This document shows positions 16,184 through 24,808 of a stretch of 64,000 bases of DNA, one piece after another. This DNA is from Corynebacterium sp. P4-C1. Its GTDB lineage: Bacteria > Actinomycetota > Actinomycetes > Mycobacteriales > Mycobacteriaceae. Location of the stretch: the NCBI RefSeq assembly GCF_030503595.1, contig NZ_CP129966.1:1860001-1924000 (forward strand), given 5' to 3'. A program made the position numbers and the translations under genes. Within the stretch, counting starts at the first letter, position 1. The number at the start of each line of letters is the position of its first letter. The notes below the pieces were generated by a model. The model searched no databases and had not been told where the DNA came from. It worked only from the letters and a program-made list of their open reading frames with translations.

Positions 16184-19088
16184 CCGTGGCGGAGCCGGCG
16201 GCGAGCGCCCATGGGGGAATGAGTGTGAAGCGGCGGATCAGCAGGGTCGCAGCGAAGGCGGCTGCGCCGACCGGGCCTCCGGCGGCGGTGACGGCGGCAG
16301 CGGCCGCGAGCGTGACTGGTGATGAGGCATCGCCGCCGCGTTTCCTTGAGGCGGTGCGTGGGGAGGAGCTCCACAGCACGCACAGTCCGAGTGCGAGCAG
16401 GCTCAGTGCGCCGCCGAAGATGAGGCTGGCGCGGAAGAAAGTCTCGCCCGCGAAAGACATGGTGAACGTGCCCGACTCGCCGGCGGGGACGCGGAAGGCC
16501 TGCATGCCGGAGTCGACGCGGACGGGTTCCAGCTCGGTGCGGCCGCCGGGTCCGTCGATAGTTCCGCGCAGACCTGAGTTGAAGGCGCGCGTGGTCAGGA
16601 TGAGGCGGTCGGAGTCGGCGGGGGCGGCGGTGCCGTCGAAAGGCGACCAGTCCGTGCCGCGCATGCCGCGACTCAACGAGACTGTCTCGGTGTCCGTGAT
16701 GATGGTGTGCGTGCCGGCCTTTAGCTCCACGGTGCCTGCCTCGTAATGCTCGCCGTCGATTTCCGCTGCGTGCGAGAGCGTCCACTTCCCGGCGCGATTG
16801 GTGGTGAAGGCCCGGCGGATGACGTCGTCGGCGGGAAGAAGGCGCTGGAAGAAATAGGTGTCGCCCGTGCCGGTCACGGTGACTATGCGGTCCACGCCAG
16901 CGGCGAATTCGCTGATCCCGGCCGGCTCATCCAGCGTGACGCGGACCGCGTCCGAGTTGACGCCGGCGCCGACGTCGACGGTGAGGGGTGTGTCTTTCTT
17001 GAACGAGACTTCGCGCGATCCCCCGTCCCAGCTCACTGTGGCGGACACGGATTCGGTGGCGGTGACGGTGACCTCGCTGACGGGGGAGTCGGGCGCGACT
17101 TCGAGCCACGGGGACTCATCGCCGGGAGTGGGGTGCCAGGCGGTGTCGTCGAGCCCGTCGACGGCGGCGGTGAGTGACCCGGCGGGTTTCGCGCCGCCAA
17201 AAGAGGTCGCGTCGGCGGCGGACGAGGAAGCGCGGACCGTGCCGCCGGTCTCCGCCACCCGCACACGCCGGCCGTCGGAGGGGTAGTCGGGGACGCGGTT
17301 GCGCACCGCGCCGCCTTCGCTCATGTCGCGCAGGTGCGCGGAGGTCGGGCCGATAAGGGTGCCGTAATTGCGCTTGGCTAGAGCGGGGGTGTCGGTGACG
17401 ATATCGGCCTGCCCGGCACCGGCGGTGATAGTGCGCGGGGAGTAGCCGAATTCAGCGTCCAGCAGGGGCAGGACCTCGCCGCCGCCGGCGACAGTGGGAA
17501 GGGCGGAGCCGGCGTCCGCGATCATCATGTCCCGGTCCGGTTCAACGAGGTAGACGGAGACATCCCCGAACGCGGCAGGTTTTCCGAATGCATCGCTGAG
17601 CTCCGGCGGCTGCAGGCCCGAGGCCAAGTCACCGCGCACCACGACGGCGCCGACGCCGATCGCGCGGAGCGCCTCGGGGCTGAGGGCGGCGAGCTGCCCG
17701 TCGAGTCCGCGGACCGCTTCAGGATCCACGAGCGGCACGGCGTCGCGGGCGGCGAAGCGGGTGGAAGTCAGGCCCTGGATTGGTTCGTCGCGGGTCCAGC
17801 CCCAGGTCTGCCGCGCGAATTGCGCCTGTGGGACGACGAGGGTGCGGGTGCCGGCGGCGTTGGCATCGATGAATGCGGCGGCGGCCTGCCAATCCGGGGA
17901 CACCGCAGTCCACGTGCCTTCCGGAGCGAGCCGCAGCGTCCACGCCGGCGATGTCGCCAGCACGGTCGCGAGCACACCGGCAACCAGCACGGGGGTACGC
18001 GCGCGGGTCATCACGTACCCGGCGCCGAGAGCCAGCGGGAGGCGCACCAGTGGGTCGAGTTTGTGCAGGTTGCGGAAAGGGGCACCGGGGCCGTCGAGAA
18101 AGGAGAGCCACGCGCCTCCCAACGGGCCGTGCGCCGCGGCGAGCAGAGCGACCCCGCAGCACAGCAGCACGGCGAGGTAGCCGCGCCACGGCATGCCCCG
18201 CAGCGCGAGACCAGCCAGCCCGAAGGCGGCGACAGCGAGCGTGACCAGCACGAAAACGGGTTCGTTGACCAGCAGGAAACCGGCGGTGCGCTCCGTGTCG
18301 ACGAACGGCGACCATGACGTCGTGCCGCGCAGCACCTCGGCCAGATTCGTCCACCGCGTGGTCACGTACGCGGACTCGATGAAGTCCGTGAACGGGGGTG
18401 AATAGCGGCCGAGCACCAAAAGGGGCCCGATCCACCATGCGGACACGAGCGCTACGCCGAGCAGCCAACCAGCGAGCGGTTTCCACGCCGTGCGGTAGAT
18501 GAGCAGAAGGAAAGCGGGCAGGCACGCCATCATCGTGGCCGTCGCGTTCACCGCGCCCATCAGCGCCACCGGGAGCACAGCCGCAGCCACATCGCCCCGC
18601 CGGAGTTGCGGCGCGAACAGGGGAGCGAGCGTCCACGGCACTAGCGCGACAGGCCACGCTTCAGAGGAGATCGCCGTCAATGTCGTCAGCACGCGCGGGC
18701 TCAGCGCGTACAGCACCGCGGCGAGGCTTGACGACGCCCCCCGCAACCCCAGCCTGCGCCCCAGCACCACCGTGCCCGAGAACGCGGTGCCCATGACGAT
18801 CGCCCACCACATGCGCTGCGCCACCCAATCCGGCAGCGGCTCCGTAAGCCAGAAGAATGCTCCGTGGGGGAAAAGGTAGCCGTACGCCTGGTTCTGGATC
18901 TGCCCCAGTGTGAAGCGGTCGGTGTAGGCGTGCGTCGCGGCGCTGAGGAACGCGCCGGGATCGGCGGTGAGGTCGAATTTGGTGTCCGCTGCCGTCCGCC
19001 CGGGGGCCTGCAGGAACGACAGCAGGGTCAGCGCAATCCAGCCGAGCAGGTGCTGGCGGCGTGCGGCGAGGGTGCGCAGAGCTGGCAT
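16041..19088 (-). CDS. aftD: Alpha-(1->3)-arabinofuranosyltransferase AftD
   Basis: The 1015-residue protein has the GT-C-type N-terminal membrane region with DLTADPGAFLSAATHAY and YGYLFPHGAFFWL (family DUF3367), a large extracytoplasmic part with a discoidin-like carbohydrate-binding segment around residues 620-720 (VDGLDDTAWHPTPGDESPWL), and a C-terminal helix pair. AftD adds arabinofuranose from decaprenyl-phosphoarabinose to arabinan. It is shorter than the roughly 1400-residue mycobacterial protein. The start codon directly abuts the stop codon of the DUF2613 gene, as Rv0236A and Rv0236c are neighbours in M. tuberculosis. The 3' end overlaps the convergent acyltransferase gene by 143 bases. 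Confidence 0.93.
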   Translation of the reverse strand: MPALRTLAARRQHLLGWIALTLLSFLQAPGRTAADTKFDLTADPGAFLSAATHAYTDRFTLGQIQNQAYGYLFPHGAFFWLTEPLPDWVAQRMWWAIVMGTAFSGTVVLGRRLGLRGASSSLAAVLYALSPRVLTTLTAISSEAWPVALVPWTLAPLFAPQLRRGDVAAAVLPVALMGAVNATATMMACLPAFLLLIYRTAWKPLAGWLLGVALVSAWWIGPLLVLGRYSPPFTDFIESAYVTTRWTNLAEVLRGTTSWSPFVDTERTAGFLLVNEPVFVLVTLAVAAFGLAGLALRGMPWRGYLAVLLCCGVALLAAAHGPLGGAWLSFLDGPGAPFRNLHKLDPLVRLPLALGAGYVMTRARTPVLVAGVLATVLATSPAWTLRLAPEGTWTAVSPDWQAAAAFIDANAAGTRTLVVPQAQFARQTWGWTRDEPIQGLTSTRFAARDAVPLVDPEAVRGLDGQLAALSPEALRAIGVGAVVVRGDLASGLQPPELSDAFGKPAAFGDVSVYLVEPDRDMMIADAGSALPTVAGGGEVLPLLDAEFGYSPRTITAGAGQADIVTDTPALAKRNYGTLIGPTSAHLRDMSEGGAVRNRVPDYPSDGRRVRVAETGGTVRASSSAADATSFGGAKPAGSLTAAVDGLDDTAWHPTPGDESPWLEVAPDSPVSEVTVTATESVSATVSWDGGSREVSFKKDTPLTVDVGAGVNSDAVRVTLDEPAGISEFAAGVDRIVTVTGTGDTYFFQRLLPADDVIRRAFTTNRAGKWTLSHAAEIDGEHYEAGTVELKAGTHTIITDTETVSLSRGMRGTDWSPFDGTAAPADSDRLILTTRAFNSGLRGTIDGPGGRTELEPVRVDSGMQAFRVPAGESGTFTMSFAGETFFRASLIFGGALSLLALGLCVLWSSSPRTASRKRGGDASSPVTLAAAAAVTAAGGPVGAAAFAATLLIRRFTLIPPWALAAGSATVMGLWLARAPWPAANYAGDSVAVTVAGCVAVSCLAASAWRGPRPPRN

Positions 19089-19304
19089 CTACTGCCGGGA
19101 GCCGTACTCCGGCCCGCCGAGCACCGCTTCATCGGCCGGGACGGCGTTGCCCGACGGCACCTGGTTCTGGCCGGAGAAAGATGCGATGCCCACCACACCG
19201 ACGACACCGAGCACGATACCGGTGACCGAACTGGCCAGCACAGGCCCGAGCGTGCGGCGGGACCAAGACTGGTCTGAGCGGCTGGTGCGGATCACGGAGG
19301 TCAT
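19089..19304 (-). CDS. DUF2613 small membrane/secreted protein
   Basis: The 71-residue protein has a basic N-terminus, one hydrophobic helix ([20 protein letters not shown]) and a short polar tail. It matches DUF2613, the family of Rv0236A, which lies beside aftD in mycobacteria. TAG of this gene is followed at once by the aftD ATG, so the two are translationally linked and a role as an AftD partner is likely. I use the ATG at 19304; a TAACCT hexamer eight bases before it suggests a leaderless transcript. Confidence 0.82.
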   Translation of the reverse strand: MTSVIRTSRSDQSWSRRTLGPVLASSVTGIVLGVVGVVGIASFSGQNQVPSGNAVPADEAVLGGPEYGSRQ

Positions 19305-19378
19305 GGGACTTGAGGTTACCAGGGGGATAGGATTTGAAGGAGACGTCGGCAAGCGAGCAAACGAAGGGGGAGACCGCG

Positions 19379-20512
19379 ATGCGCACTGTCACTGTGTCCG
19401 CGACTGTCGCCCTCGGTGCGCTGACCTGTATGTTCGTAGCGGCGTGCGCGGGGCCCGAACCGGCGCGGGTGACGGTTGAGGAGACCGAAACGCACACGGT
19501 GACCGTGACCCCGCCGCCGGAACTGCCTGCTGATCTGCGCGAACGGGTCGCCTCGCTGATGGTCGTCGGAGTGAAGAATTACGATGAGGCGCGCGCCGCG
19601 CTCGAGCAAGGCGCAGGCGGGCTGTTCCTGCCCAGCTGGTCAGACCCCGCACTGCTCACCGAGGAAGGGCGCAACATCAACGCCCTGCGGAAAGAATTCA
19701 ACCGCCCGTTCACCGTCGGAATCGACTTCGAGGGCGGGCGGGTGCAGCGCCACGCGGACGTGATCGGCTCCTTCCCGCCGCCGCGCGAGCTCGCGCAACA
19801 ATCCCCGGAAGTGATCCGCGGCAGCGGCTACGATGTGGGCCGTGCGCTGGCGAGATACGGGATCAATGTCGACTACGCCCCGCTTCTCGACGTGGACGCG
19901 GCCGGGCTCGACGTCGTGGGCGACCGCGCGTTTGGCTCCTCTCCGGAGCGCGTCGCCGAAGTCGCTGTGCTCTTCGCGCAGGGGCTCGCCGATGCCGGAG
20001 TGACGCCCACCTTTAAGCACTTCCCCGGCCACGGACGTGCCAGCGGCGACACACACCACACGCTCGCGCAGACTCCGCCGATCCAGGATCTCAACGTCTT
20101 CGACCTCGCCCCCTACGCGGCGGTCCTGCCCAAATTCCCGCACGCGTCCGTGATGGTGGGGCACATCGTGGTGCCCGGTGTCGGCGATGGGAAGAGCCCG
20201 TCGTCGCTCAACCCGAACGTCTACCGCATGCTGCGTACCGGCGACTACCCGGGCGGCGCTCCGTTCGAAGGTGTCGCCGTCACCGACGACTTGTCCGGCA
20301 TGCGCGCGGTCACCGACCTCATGCCCACCCCCGATGCCGTCCGCAGCGCCATCGCCGCAGGTGCCGACCAAGCGCTGTGGTCCTCCGGCGACGGCCTGCG
20401 CGAAGCCATCGACGGCACTGTCGCCGCCGTGGAGGCCGGGGAGATTCCCTCCGCGCGCATCGACGAAGCCGCTCGCCGGGTCCAGCTGCAGCTTATCGAC
20501 GGCCCCCGGTAG
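19379..20512 (+). CDS. lpqI: LpqI, lipoprotein beta-N-acetylglucosaminidase (GH3)
   Basis: The 377-residue protein carries a lipoprotein signal with lipobox VAAC (Cys23) and a family 3 glycoside hydrolase domain: GLFLPSW, GIDFEGGRVQR, the NagZ-type KHFPGHG motif with a following D-T-H block, and VTDDLSGM. LpqI removes N-acetylglucosamine from muropeptides during peptidoglycan recycling. The start at 19379 follows an AGGGGGAGA site. It is divergent from aftD/DUF2613, the same order as Rv0236c-Rv0236A-Rv0237 in M. tuberculosis, which supports orthology. Confidence 0.92.
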   Translation: MRTVTVSATVALGALTCMFVAACAGPEPARVTVEETETHTVTVTPPPELPADLRERVASLMVVGVKNYDEARAALEQGAGGLFLPSWSDPALLTEEGRNINALRKEFNRPFTVGIDFEGGRVQRHADVIGSFPPPRELAQQSPEVIRGSGYDVGRALARYGINVDYAPLLDVDAAGLDVVGDRAFGSSPERVAEVAVLFAQGLADAGVTPTFKHFPGHGRASGDTHHTLAQTPPIQDLNVFDLAPYAAVLPKFPHASVMVGHIVVPGVGDGKSPSSLNPNVYRMLRTGDYPGGAPFEGVAVTDDLSGMRAVTDLMPTPDAVRSAIAAGADQALWSSGDGLREAIDGTVAAVEAGEIPSARIDEAARRVQLQLIDGPR

Positions 20513-20557
20513 CCGTATTGCCTCCCATTTCCGCTGTGTCCGTTACCCTTAAGTCCC

Positions 20558-22252
20558 GTGAGTAGTGTGCAAGCTAGACGCGGGACCGGCGGGTCCCGCG
20601 GCGTGAAGGTCGCCGTCGGCTTCCTCATCGGCCTGATCGTGATCCTGCTGGGGCTGTACCTGGCGGACATCGCGTTCAACCGCGGCAATGTCCCGCGCGG
20701 CACCGCCGTCGGCGGAGTCGAGGTCGGCGGGATGGCGCCCGCGGCAGCCGTGGAGAAGCTCGGCAGCGAACTCGGTGACGTCAACGACAAGCCGGTGACC
20801 GTCACCGCTGCGGAGGAGAAGACCGAGTTCGTTCCGGCCAGCGCGGGTCTCGGCCCCGACTGGCAGGCAACCGTGGATGCCGCGGGAACAGAATCGTTCA
20901 ACCCCGTCACCCGGCTGCTGGGGTTGTTCCGCACCAATGAAGTCGACATCGTTTCCACCTCCGACGACTCCGCGCTGGCGCCCACCGTCGAGCGTGTGGC
21001 TAAGGACCTCACCGTCGAACCCGCCGACGGTGCCGTCGCCATCGAAGGTGGTGAACCCAAGGTCACCGACCCCAAGCTGGGCCAGGACATCGACACCGAC
21101 GAGCTCAAGCGCGCCATGAGCGCCAACTGGCTCAACCCCGCCGGCGTCGAAATCGAGCCGGAGGTCACCGAGCCCGCCATCGGCGAGGACCTCGTCAAGG
21201 AAACCGTCGACGGTCCTGTCGCCCGTGCGCTCGACGGTCCACTGACGCTGAAAGGCCAGAAAGAGACTGACGCAGTGATCGACGGTGAGAAGATGGGCGA
21301 AGTGGTCACCTTCCGCAACGACCCCAAACAGCGCCGCATCGTGCCCGAGGTCAACACCGAAGCTGCGCAGGGCATCTTCGCCGAGCAGCTCAAAGACACC
21401 GTGAAGGAAGGCAAAAACGCCACTATCTCCGCCTCCGGCGAGGTCAGCCCGTCCGTCGACGGCAACGAGATTCGCTGGGAGGAGACCATGAGGGGCTTCG
21501 GCGACCGCGTCCTCGGCGACCAGCCCCGCACGTGGGAGGCCCAGTACAAAGAGGTTCCCGCTACCTTCACCACAGAACAGGCGAAGAACGCGACCTTCGA
21601 CGACATTGTCGGCGAGTTCACCACCGGCGGCTACAGCTCCGCCTCCGGCACCAACATCTCGATCGTCGCCGACACCGTCAACGGCGCGGTGGTCAGCCCC
21701 GGCGAGACTTTCTCCCTCAACGGCTACACCGGTCCCCGCGGCACGGCCCAGGGTTACGTCTCCTCCGGCATCATCATCGACGGCCGCGCCGGTAACGCCG
21801 TCGGCGGCGGCATTTCCCAGTTCGCCACCACCCTGTACAACGCCTCCTACTTCGCGGGCATGACGGACGTCGACCACACGCCGCACTCCTATTACATTTC
21901 CCGCTACCCGGCCGGCCGTGAGGCCACCGTCTACGAAGGCGCGATTGACCTGGCGTTCAAGAATGACACCCCGCATCCCGTCAAGATCGAAACCAGTTTC
22001 GGCGGCGGCGAGATCACCGTCCGCCTCAAAGGTGTCAAGGACCGCGAAGTCGAGTCCATCAACGGCGGGCGCTGGGCCTACACTTCCCCGAGCCCCAAGA
22101 CCGTCTCCGGCGGCGAATGCATCCCGTCCGGTGGCGCCCAGGGATTCACCACTTCCGACACCCGCATCGTCCGCGACCTGTCCGGCAAAGAAATCTCCCG
22201 CGAGACCCAGACCACGGTGTACAACCCGCAGCCGATCGTGCAGTGTGGCTAA
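20558..22252 (+). CDS. VanW family protein with peptidoglycan-binding-like repeats
   Basis: The 564-residue protein has one N-terminal membrane helix (VAVGFLIGLIVILLGLYLAD) after a short basic cytoplasmic tail, two beta-rich type-4 peptidoglycan-binding-like repeats (about residues 45-300) and a C-terminal VanW domain with SIVADTVNGAVVSPGETFSL, GGGISQFATTLYNASYFAG and HSYYISRYPAGREATV. VanW proteins occur in vancomycin-resistance clusters and many actinobacteria; the function is unknown. The GTG start has no ribosome binding site, but TACCCT lies eight bases before it, so the mRNA may be leaderless. It converges with the lipase gene, the stop codons abutting in TAATTA. Confidence 0.88.
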   Translation: MSSVQARRGTGGSRGVKVAVGFLIGLIVILLGLYLADIAFNRGNVPRGTAVGGVEVGGMAPAAAVEKLGSELGDVNDKPVTVTAAEEKTEFVPASAGLGPDWQATVDAAGTESFNPVTRLLGLFRTNEVDIVSTSDDSALAPTVERVAKDLTVEPADGAVAIEGGEPKVTDPKLGQDIDTDELKRAMSANWLNPAGVEIEPEVTEPAIGEDLVKETVDGPVARALDGPLTLKGQKETDAVIDGEKMGEVVTFRNDPKQRRIVPEVNTEAAQGIFAEQLKDTVKEGKNATISASGEVSPSVDGNEIRWEETMRGFGDRVLGDQPRTWEAQYKEVPATFTTEQAKNATFDDIVGEFTTGGYSSASGTNISIVADTVNGAVVSPGETFSLNGYTGPRGTAQGYVSSGIIIDGRAGNAVGGGISQFATTLYNASYFAGMTDVDHTPHSYYISRYPAGREATVYEGAIDLAFKNDTPHPVKIETSFGGGEITVRLKGVKDREVESINGGRWAYTSPSPKTVSGGECIPSGGAQGFTTSDTRIVRDLSGKEISRETQTTVYNPQPIVQCG

Positions 22253-23053
22253 TTAGCGGCCCGCGGTGGCTGGGCGCTCCAGCCCCCACAGGGTCAGCTC
22301 CATGATCTCGGCGTCCCGCATCATCAATTGGTGGATCGGCGCGCCGGGAATCTCCTTGTTCACCACATCCGCGCCGTCCACCGATTCGAGTGTCGACGCG
22401 CTGTTCGGCGTGACCAAGGTGTCGCGTGTGGAGTACAGCGCGGTGTAGACCACCGACGGGTCGGTGTCCGGCAGGGGATCGGCGTGTTCGCGCATCCAGG
22501 GTGAGCCAGCCAGCTGCTGCGGGACACTAGGGCTGAGCAGGAGTTTGGTCAGTTTCGGGTGCCGCTCGAACCTCCGGAGCATGCGCGGCGCGGCACCCTC
22601 CATATCCGTGCCGTGGAAATTGGCGCCCATGGCGACTACTCGGCGCACCTTGTCTGCGCCGCCAGTGGCGATGAAGAGCTTGGTCAGCAACCCGCCCTGC
22701 GAGTGTGCGACGATGTCCACCTGCTCGGCGCCGGTCACAGCGAGGACCCTATCGACATCCGCACGCAGCTCATCCAGCGAATCCTCGAGCTGTCCCGTGC
22801 CGTACAAGCCGGGCAAGAACATTTTTCCGTAGTTGTAGCCCCACACCCAGTAGCCGTGGTCGCGCAAGTACCGGGCGTTGCGGCGGAAACCGCTCGCCCG
22901 ACTATGAATCCCGTGCACGTACAACACCGGGGTGTCGTGCTCCGGTGTGAAAGTGGGGATGTTGAAGATGGGCTCTCTCCAGCGGGACACCGTCGCCCGT
23001 GCACTGATGGCGGCCGTGGCCACGATTTCTCCGATGCGCTGTGTCACACTCAC
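22253..23053 (-). CDS. Alpha/beta hydrolase, lipase/esterase-like
   Basis: The 266-residue protein has the alpha/beta hydrolase pattern: TPVLYVHGIHSRASGF (oxyanion region), DIVAHSQGGLLTKL with nucleophile Ser in AHSQGG, and a likely acid and His in the C-terminal third (an Asp in STRDTLVTP and a His in APIHQLMM). It resembles triacylglycerol lipases of actinobacteria but has no signal peptide. The upstream region was later entered by the IS481 element, which lies about 150 bases from the start codon. Confidence 0.82.
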   Translation of the reverse strand: MSVTQRIGEIVATAAISARATVSRWREPIFNIPTFTPEHDTPVLYVHGIHSRASGFRRNARYLRDHGYWVWGYNYGKMFLPGLYGTGQLEDSLDELRADVDRVLAVTGAEQVDIVAHSQGGLLTKLFIATGGADKVRRVVAMGANFHGTDMEGAAPRMLRRFERHPKLTKLLLSPSVPQQLAGSPWMREHADPLPDTDPSVVYTALYSTRDTLVTPNSASTLESVDGADVVNKEIPGAPIHQLMMRDAEIMELTLWGLERPATAGR

Positions 23054-23125
23054 ACCACCACAGCATAGGGCCGTGCGCGCAAAACGCCTCGGCGTCTGCG
23101 AAACTGCAAGCTACGGGGCGGAGTG

Positions 23126-23142
23126 AATGGAGCCGGCGACGA
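23126..23142 (+). repeat. 17-bp copy of the tRNA-Gly 3' end, left of the IS
   Basis: AATGGAGCCGGCGACGA here is identical to 24631-24647, which is the 3' end of tRNA-Gly and its two flanking bases. The two copies bracket the IS481 element in direct orientation. They could be an attachment-site duplication from site-specific insertion into the tRNA gene or an unusually long target duplication. Confidence 0.75.
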
Positions 23143-23155
23143 TGTCTGAAGTCAT

Positions 23156-23346
23156 GACATAGTTGACACGGCGTGCCTGGGACATCATTCCTGATGGTTG
23201 ACAGGTCAGTCGCGACATGGTTGACACTTAGGGGGCGGAAACATTCTGGGGTGATGGTTGACACCTCAGTCGCGACATCGTTGGCACCTTCCGCTACCCC
23301 CGCGCGTCTGGTGCCGATGCGGGGATCAGTCGGGACATCGTTGACA
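23156..23346 (+). repeat. Phased ladder of IS-end motifs
   Basis: The core GACATNGTTGNCA occurs at 23156, 23214, 23274 and 23334, that is at steps of 58, 60 and 60 bases; the last three are within a 21-base repeat beginning TCAGTCG (23206-23226, 23266-23286, 23326-23346). The outer two of these are also preceded by GATGGTTGACA at 23193 and 23253. The DNA between the motifs is not repeated. These look like transposase-binding end repeats, perhaps from nested insertions. Confidence 0.7.
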
Positions 23347-24627
23347 AATGAACAGCCCGAACCGCAACCTTGCCATCGTCAAAGCCGTCCGTGATCAAGG
23401 TGAACCAGTCATCAAAGTCGCCAAACGCTTCGGCATCTCCCGCCAGCGCGTCTACAAGATTCTTGCCGAGTTCGACGCCGGCGGCGCAGAGGCCATCGCC
23501 CCGAAATCCCGCGCACCGCACACCCACCCAAATGCCGTGCCGGACAGCTTGCGCAACTACATCATCGACATGCGCAAAGAACTCACCAAAGCAGGACTCG
23601 ACGCAGGCCCAGACACCATCGCCTTCCACCTAGACAGGCAGGGGCTTCGCACCCCGTCAACATCAACGATCCGCCGCATCATCACTGACGCCGGACTCGT
23701 CGACCCGCAACCACAAAAGAAACCACGCAGCTCCTACATCAGGTTTGAAGCCGCCATGCCCAACGAATGCTGGCAAGCCGACATCACCTACCTCTTCCTC
23801 ATCGACGGCAGACGCGTAGAAGTCCTCGACTTCATCGACGACCACTCCCGCTACCTGCTATCAATCACCGCCCGGCCAGCATTTACAGGCCCAGCAGTCG
23901 CAGCAGAACTCCAACGCCTCATCGACACCTACGGCCCACCGGCATCCACGCTCACTGACAACGGGCTGGTGTTCACCGCCCGGTTAGCCGGACGAAAAGG
24001 CGGCCGCAACGCTTTTGAGAAAGTCCTCACCGACAACTGCATCCAACAGAAAAACGGCCGGCCAGGACACCCACAAACTCAAGGCAAAATCGAACGCTTC
24101 CACCAAACACTCAAACGCTGGATCAACGCCCAACCACCCGCCGAAACCATCCCCCACCTTCAACGACAACTCAACGAATTCGCCGCCTACTACAACACCG
24201 AACGCCCCCACAGATCACTTGGGCGGCGCACCCCACAACAGGCATACACAACAGGACCCAAGGCCGAACCCAACCACACCCCCGAAGAAGAATGGCGCGT
24301 CCGCAACGATGTCGTCGCCCCCAGCGGCAAAGTCACCATCCGCTACGCCGGCAGGCTCTACAGCCTAGGAATCGGACGCGCCTACTACGGCGAAGAAGTC
24401 CTGATGGTCATCACCGACAACCACATCACAACATCACTAAAAGAAACCGGCGAACCCATCGCCGAGCACTACATCGACACATCCCGCAATTACCAAAAAG
24501 CCTACTGGCGAAAAGGCCAACCCCCACTGACCTGAAAACCAAAACCGGCGCCTTGGAAAAATAAAAACCAAGACACCGGTTTGTCCACCATGTCGCGACT
24601 GATCTGTCAACGATGTCGCGACTGAGG
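23206..24627 (+). mobile_element. IS481-family insertion sequence
   Basis: The element carries one transposase gene and inverted terminal motifs: three copies of a 21-base repeat on the left (see the ladder at 23156-23346) and two inverted copies on the right at 24584-24604 and 24607-24627, separated by two bases. The left boundary is uncertain because extra motif copies lie upstream to 23156. It sits between the lipase gene and tRNA-Gly and is flanked by the 17-bp direct repeats at 23126 and 24631. Confidence 0.82.
23348..24535 (+). CDS. IS481-family transposase
   Basis: The 395-residue protein has an N-terminal helix-turn-helix (VAKRFGISRQRVYKIL), a second HTH_Tnp-type segment and an integrase-core domain. 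The DDE triad is visible: Asp in CWQADITYLF, Asp in STLTDNGLVF (about residue 201) and Glu in QTQGKIERFHQTLKRW. The family moves by DNA cut-and-paste or copy-paste of the IS481 group. The frame is intact, so it may be active. A 21-base end repeat overlaps the region just before the ATG, which implies the transposase binds its own promoter. Confidence 0.93.
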   Translation: MNSPNRNLAIVKAVRDQGEPVIKVAKRFGISRQRVYKILAEFDAGGAEAIAPKSRAPHTHPNAVPDSLRNYIIDMRKELTKAGLDAGPDTIAFHLDRQGLRTPSTSTIRRIITDAGLVDPQPQKKPRSSYIRFEAAMPNECWQADITYLFLIDGRRVEVLDFIDDHSRYLLSITARPAFTGPAVAAELQRLIDTYGPPASTLTDNGLVFTARLAGRKGGRNAFEKVLTDNCIQQKNGRPGHPQTQGKIERFHQTLKRWINAQPPAETIPHLQRQLNEFAAYYNTERPHRSLGRRTPQQAYTTGPKAEPNHTPEEEWRVRNDVVAPSGKVTIRYAGRLYSLGIGRAYYGEEVLMVITDNHITTSLKETGEPIAEHYIDTSRNYQKAYWRKGQPPLT

Positions 24628-24630
24628 ACA

Positions 24631-24647
24631 AATGGAGCCGGCGACGA
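24631..24647 (+). repeat. 17-bp copy at the tRNA-Gly 3' end, right of the IS
   Basis: The partner of 23126-23142. It includes the encoded CCA end of tRNA-Gly (complement of 24633-24635) and 12 more bases of the acceptor stem and T stem. Confidence 0.75.
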
Positions 24648-24706
24648 GAATCGAACTCGCACTCTCAGCTTGGGAAGCTGATGTTCTACCACTAAACTAC
24701 GCCGGC
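24633..24706 (-). tRNA. tRNA-Gly (anticodon CCC)
   Basis: On the minus strand, the 74-nt sequence begins GCCGGCGTAGTTTAGTGG and ends GCCGGCTCCA with CCA encoded. The acceptor stem GCCGGCG/CGCCGGC, the D arm with TAGTGGTAGA, the anticodon loop TTCCCAA (anticodon CCC) and the T loop GTTCGATTC are all visible. A GATAAT hexamer about 24 bases upstream (24735-24730) is a plausible -10 box. Confidence 0.96.
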
Positions 24707-24808
24707 CTGGCTGGTTGAAAGCAGCGCAGATTATCGTAGCACCGCACGTGCCGGACACTGAAAAACCCTGCCAGCCCCGCACCGGGGGCGGCACCGTAAG
24801 ATGAAGCC

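Noticed and set aside
20549..21976. 475-codon minus-strand frame over the VanW gene
   Set aside because: Low-complexity Gly/Val/Asp translation, antisense to a gene with clear domains.
22902..23264. Minus-strand frame extending the lipase gene through the IS end
   Set aside because: It is in another frame than the lipase and translates intergenic and IS-end DNA.
23156..23346. CRISPR-like array (repeats at 60-bp steps)
   Set aside because: Only three to four copies, of which inverted copies lie at the other end of the transposase gene; they are IS ends, and there are no cas genes.
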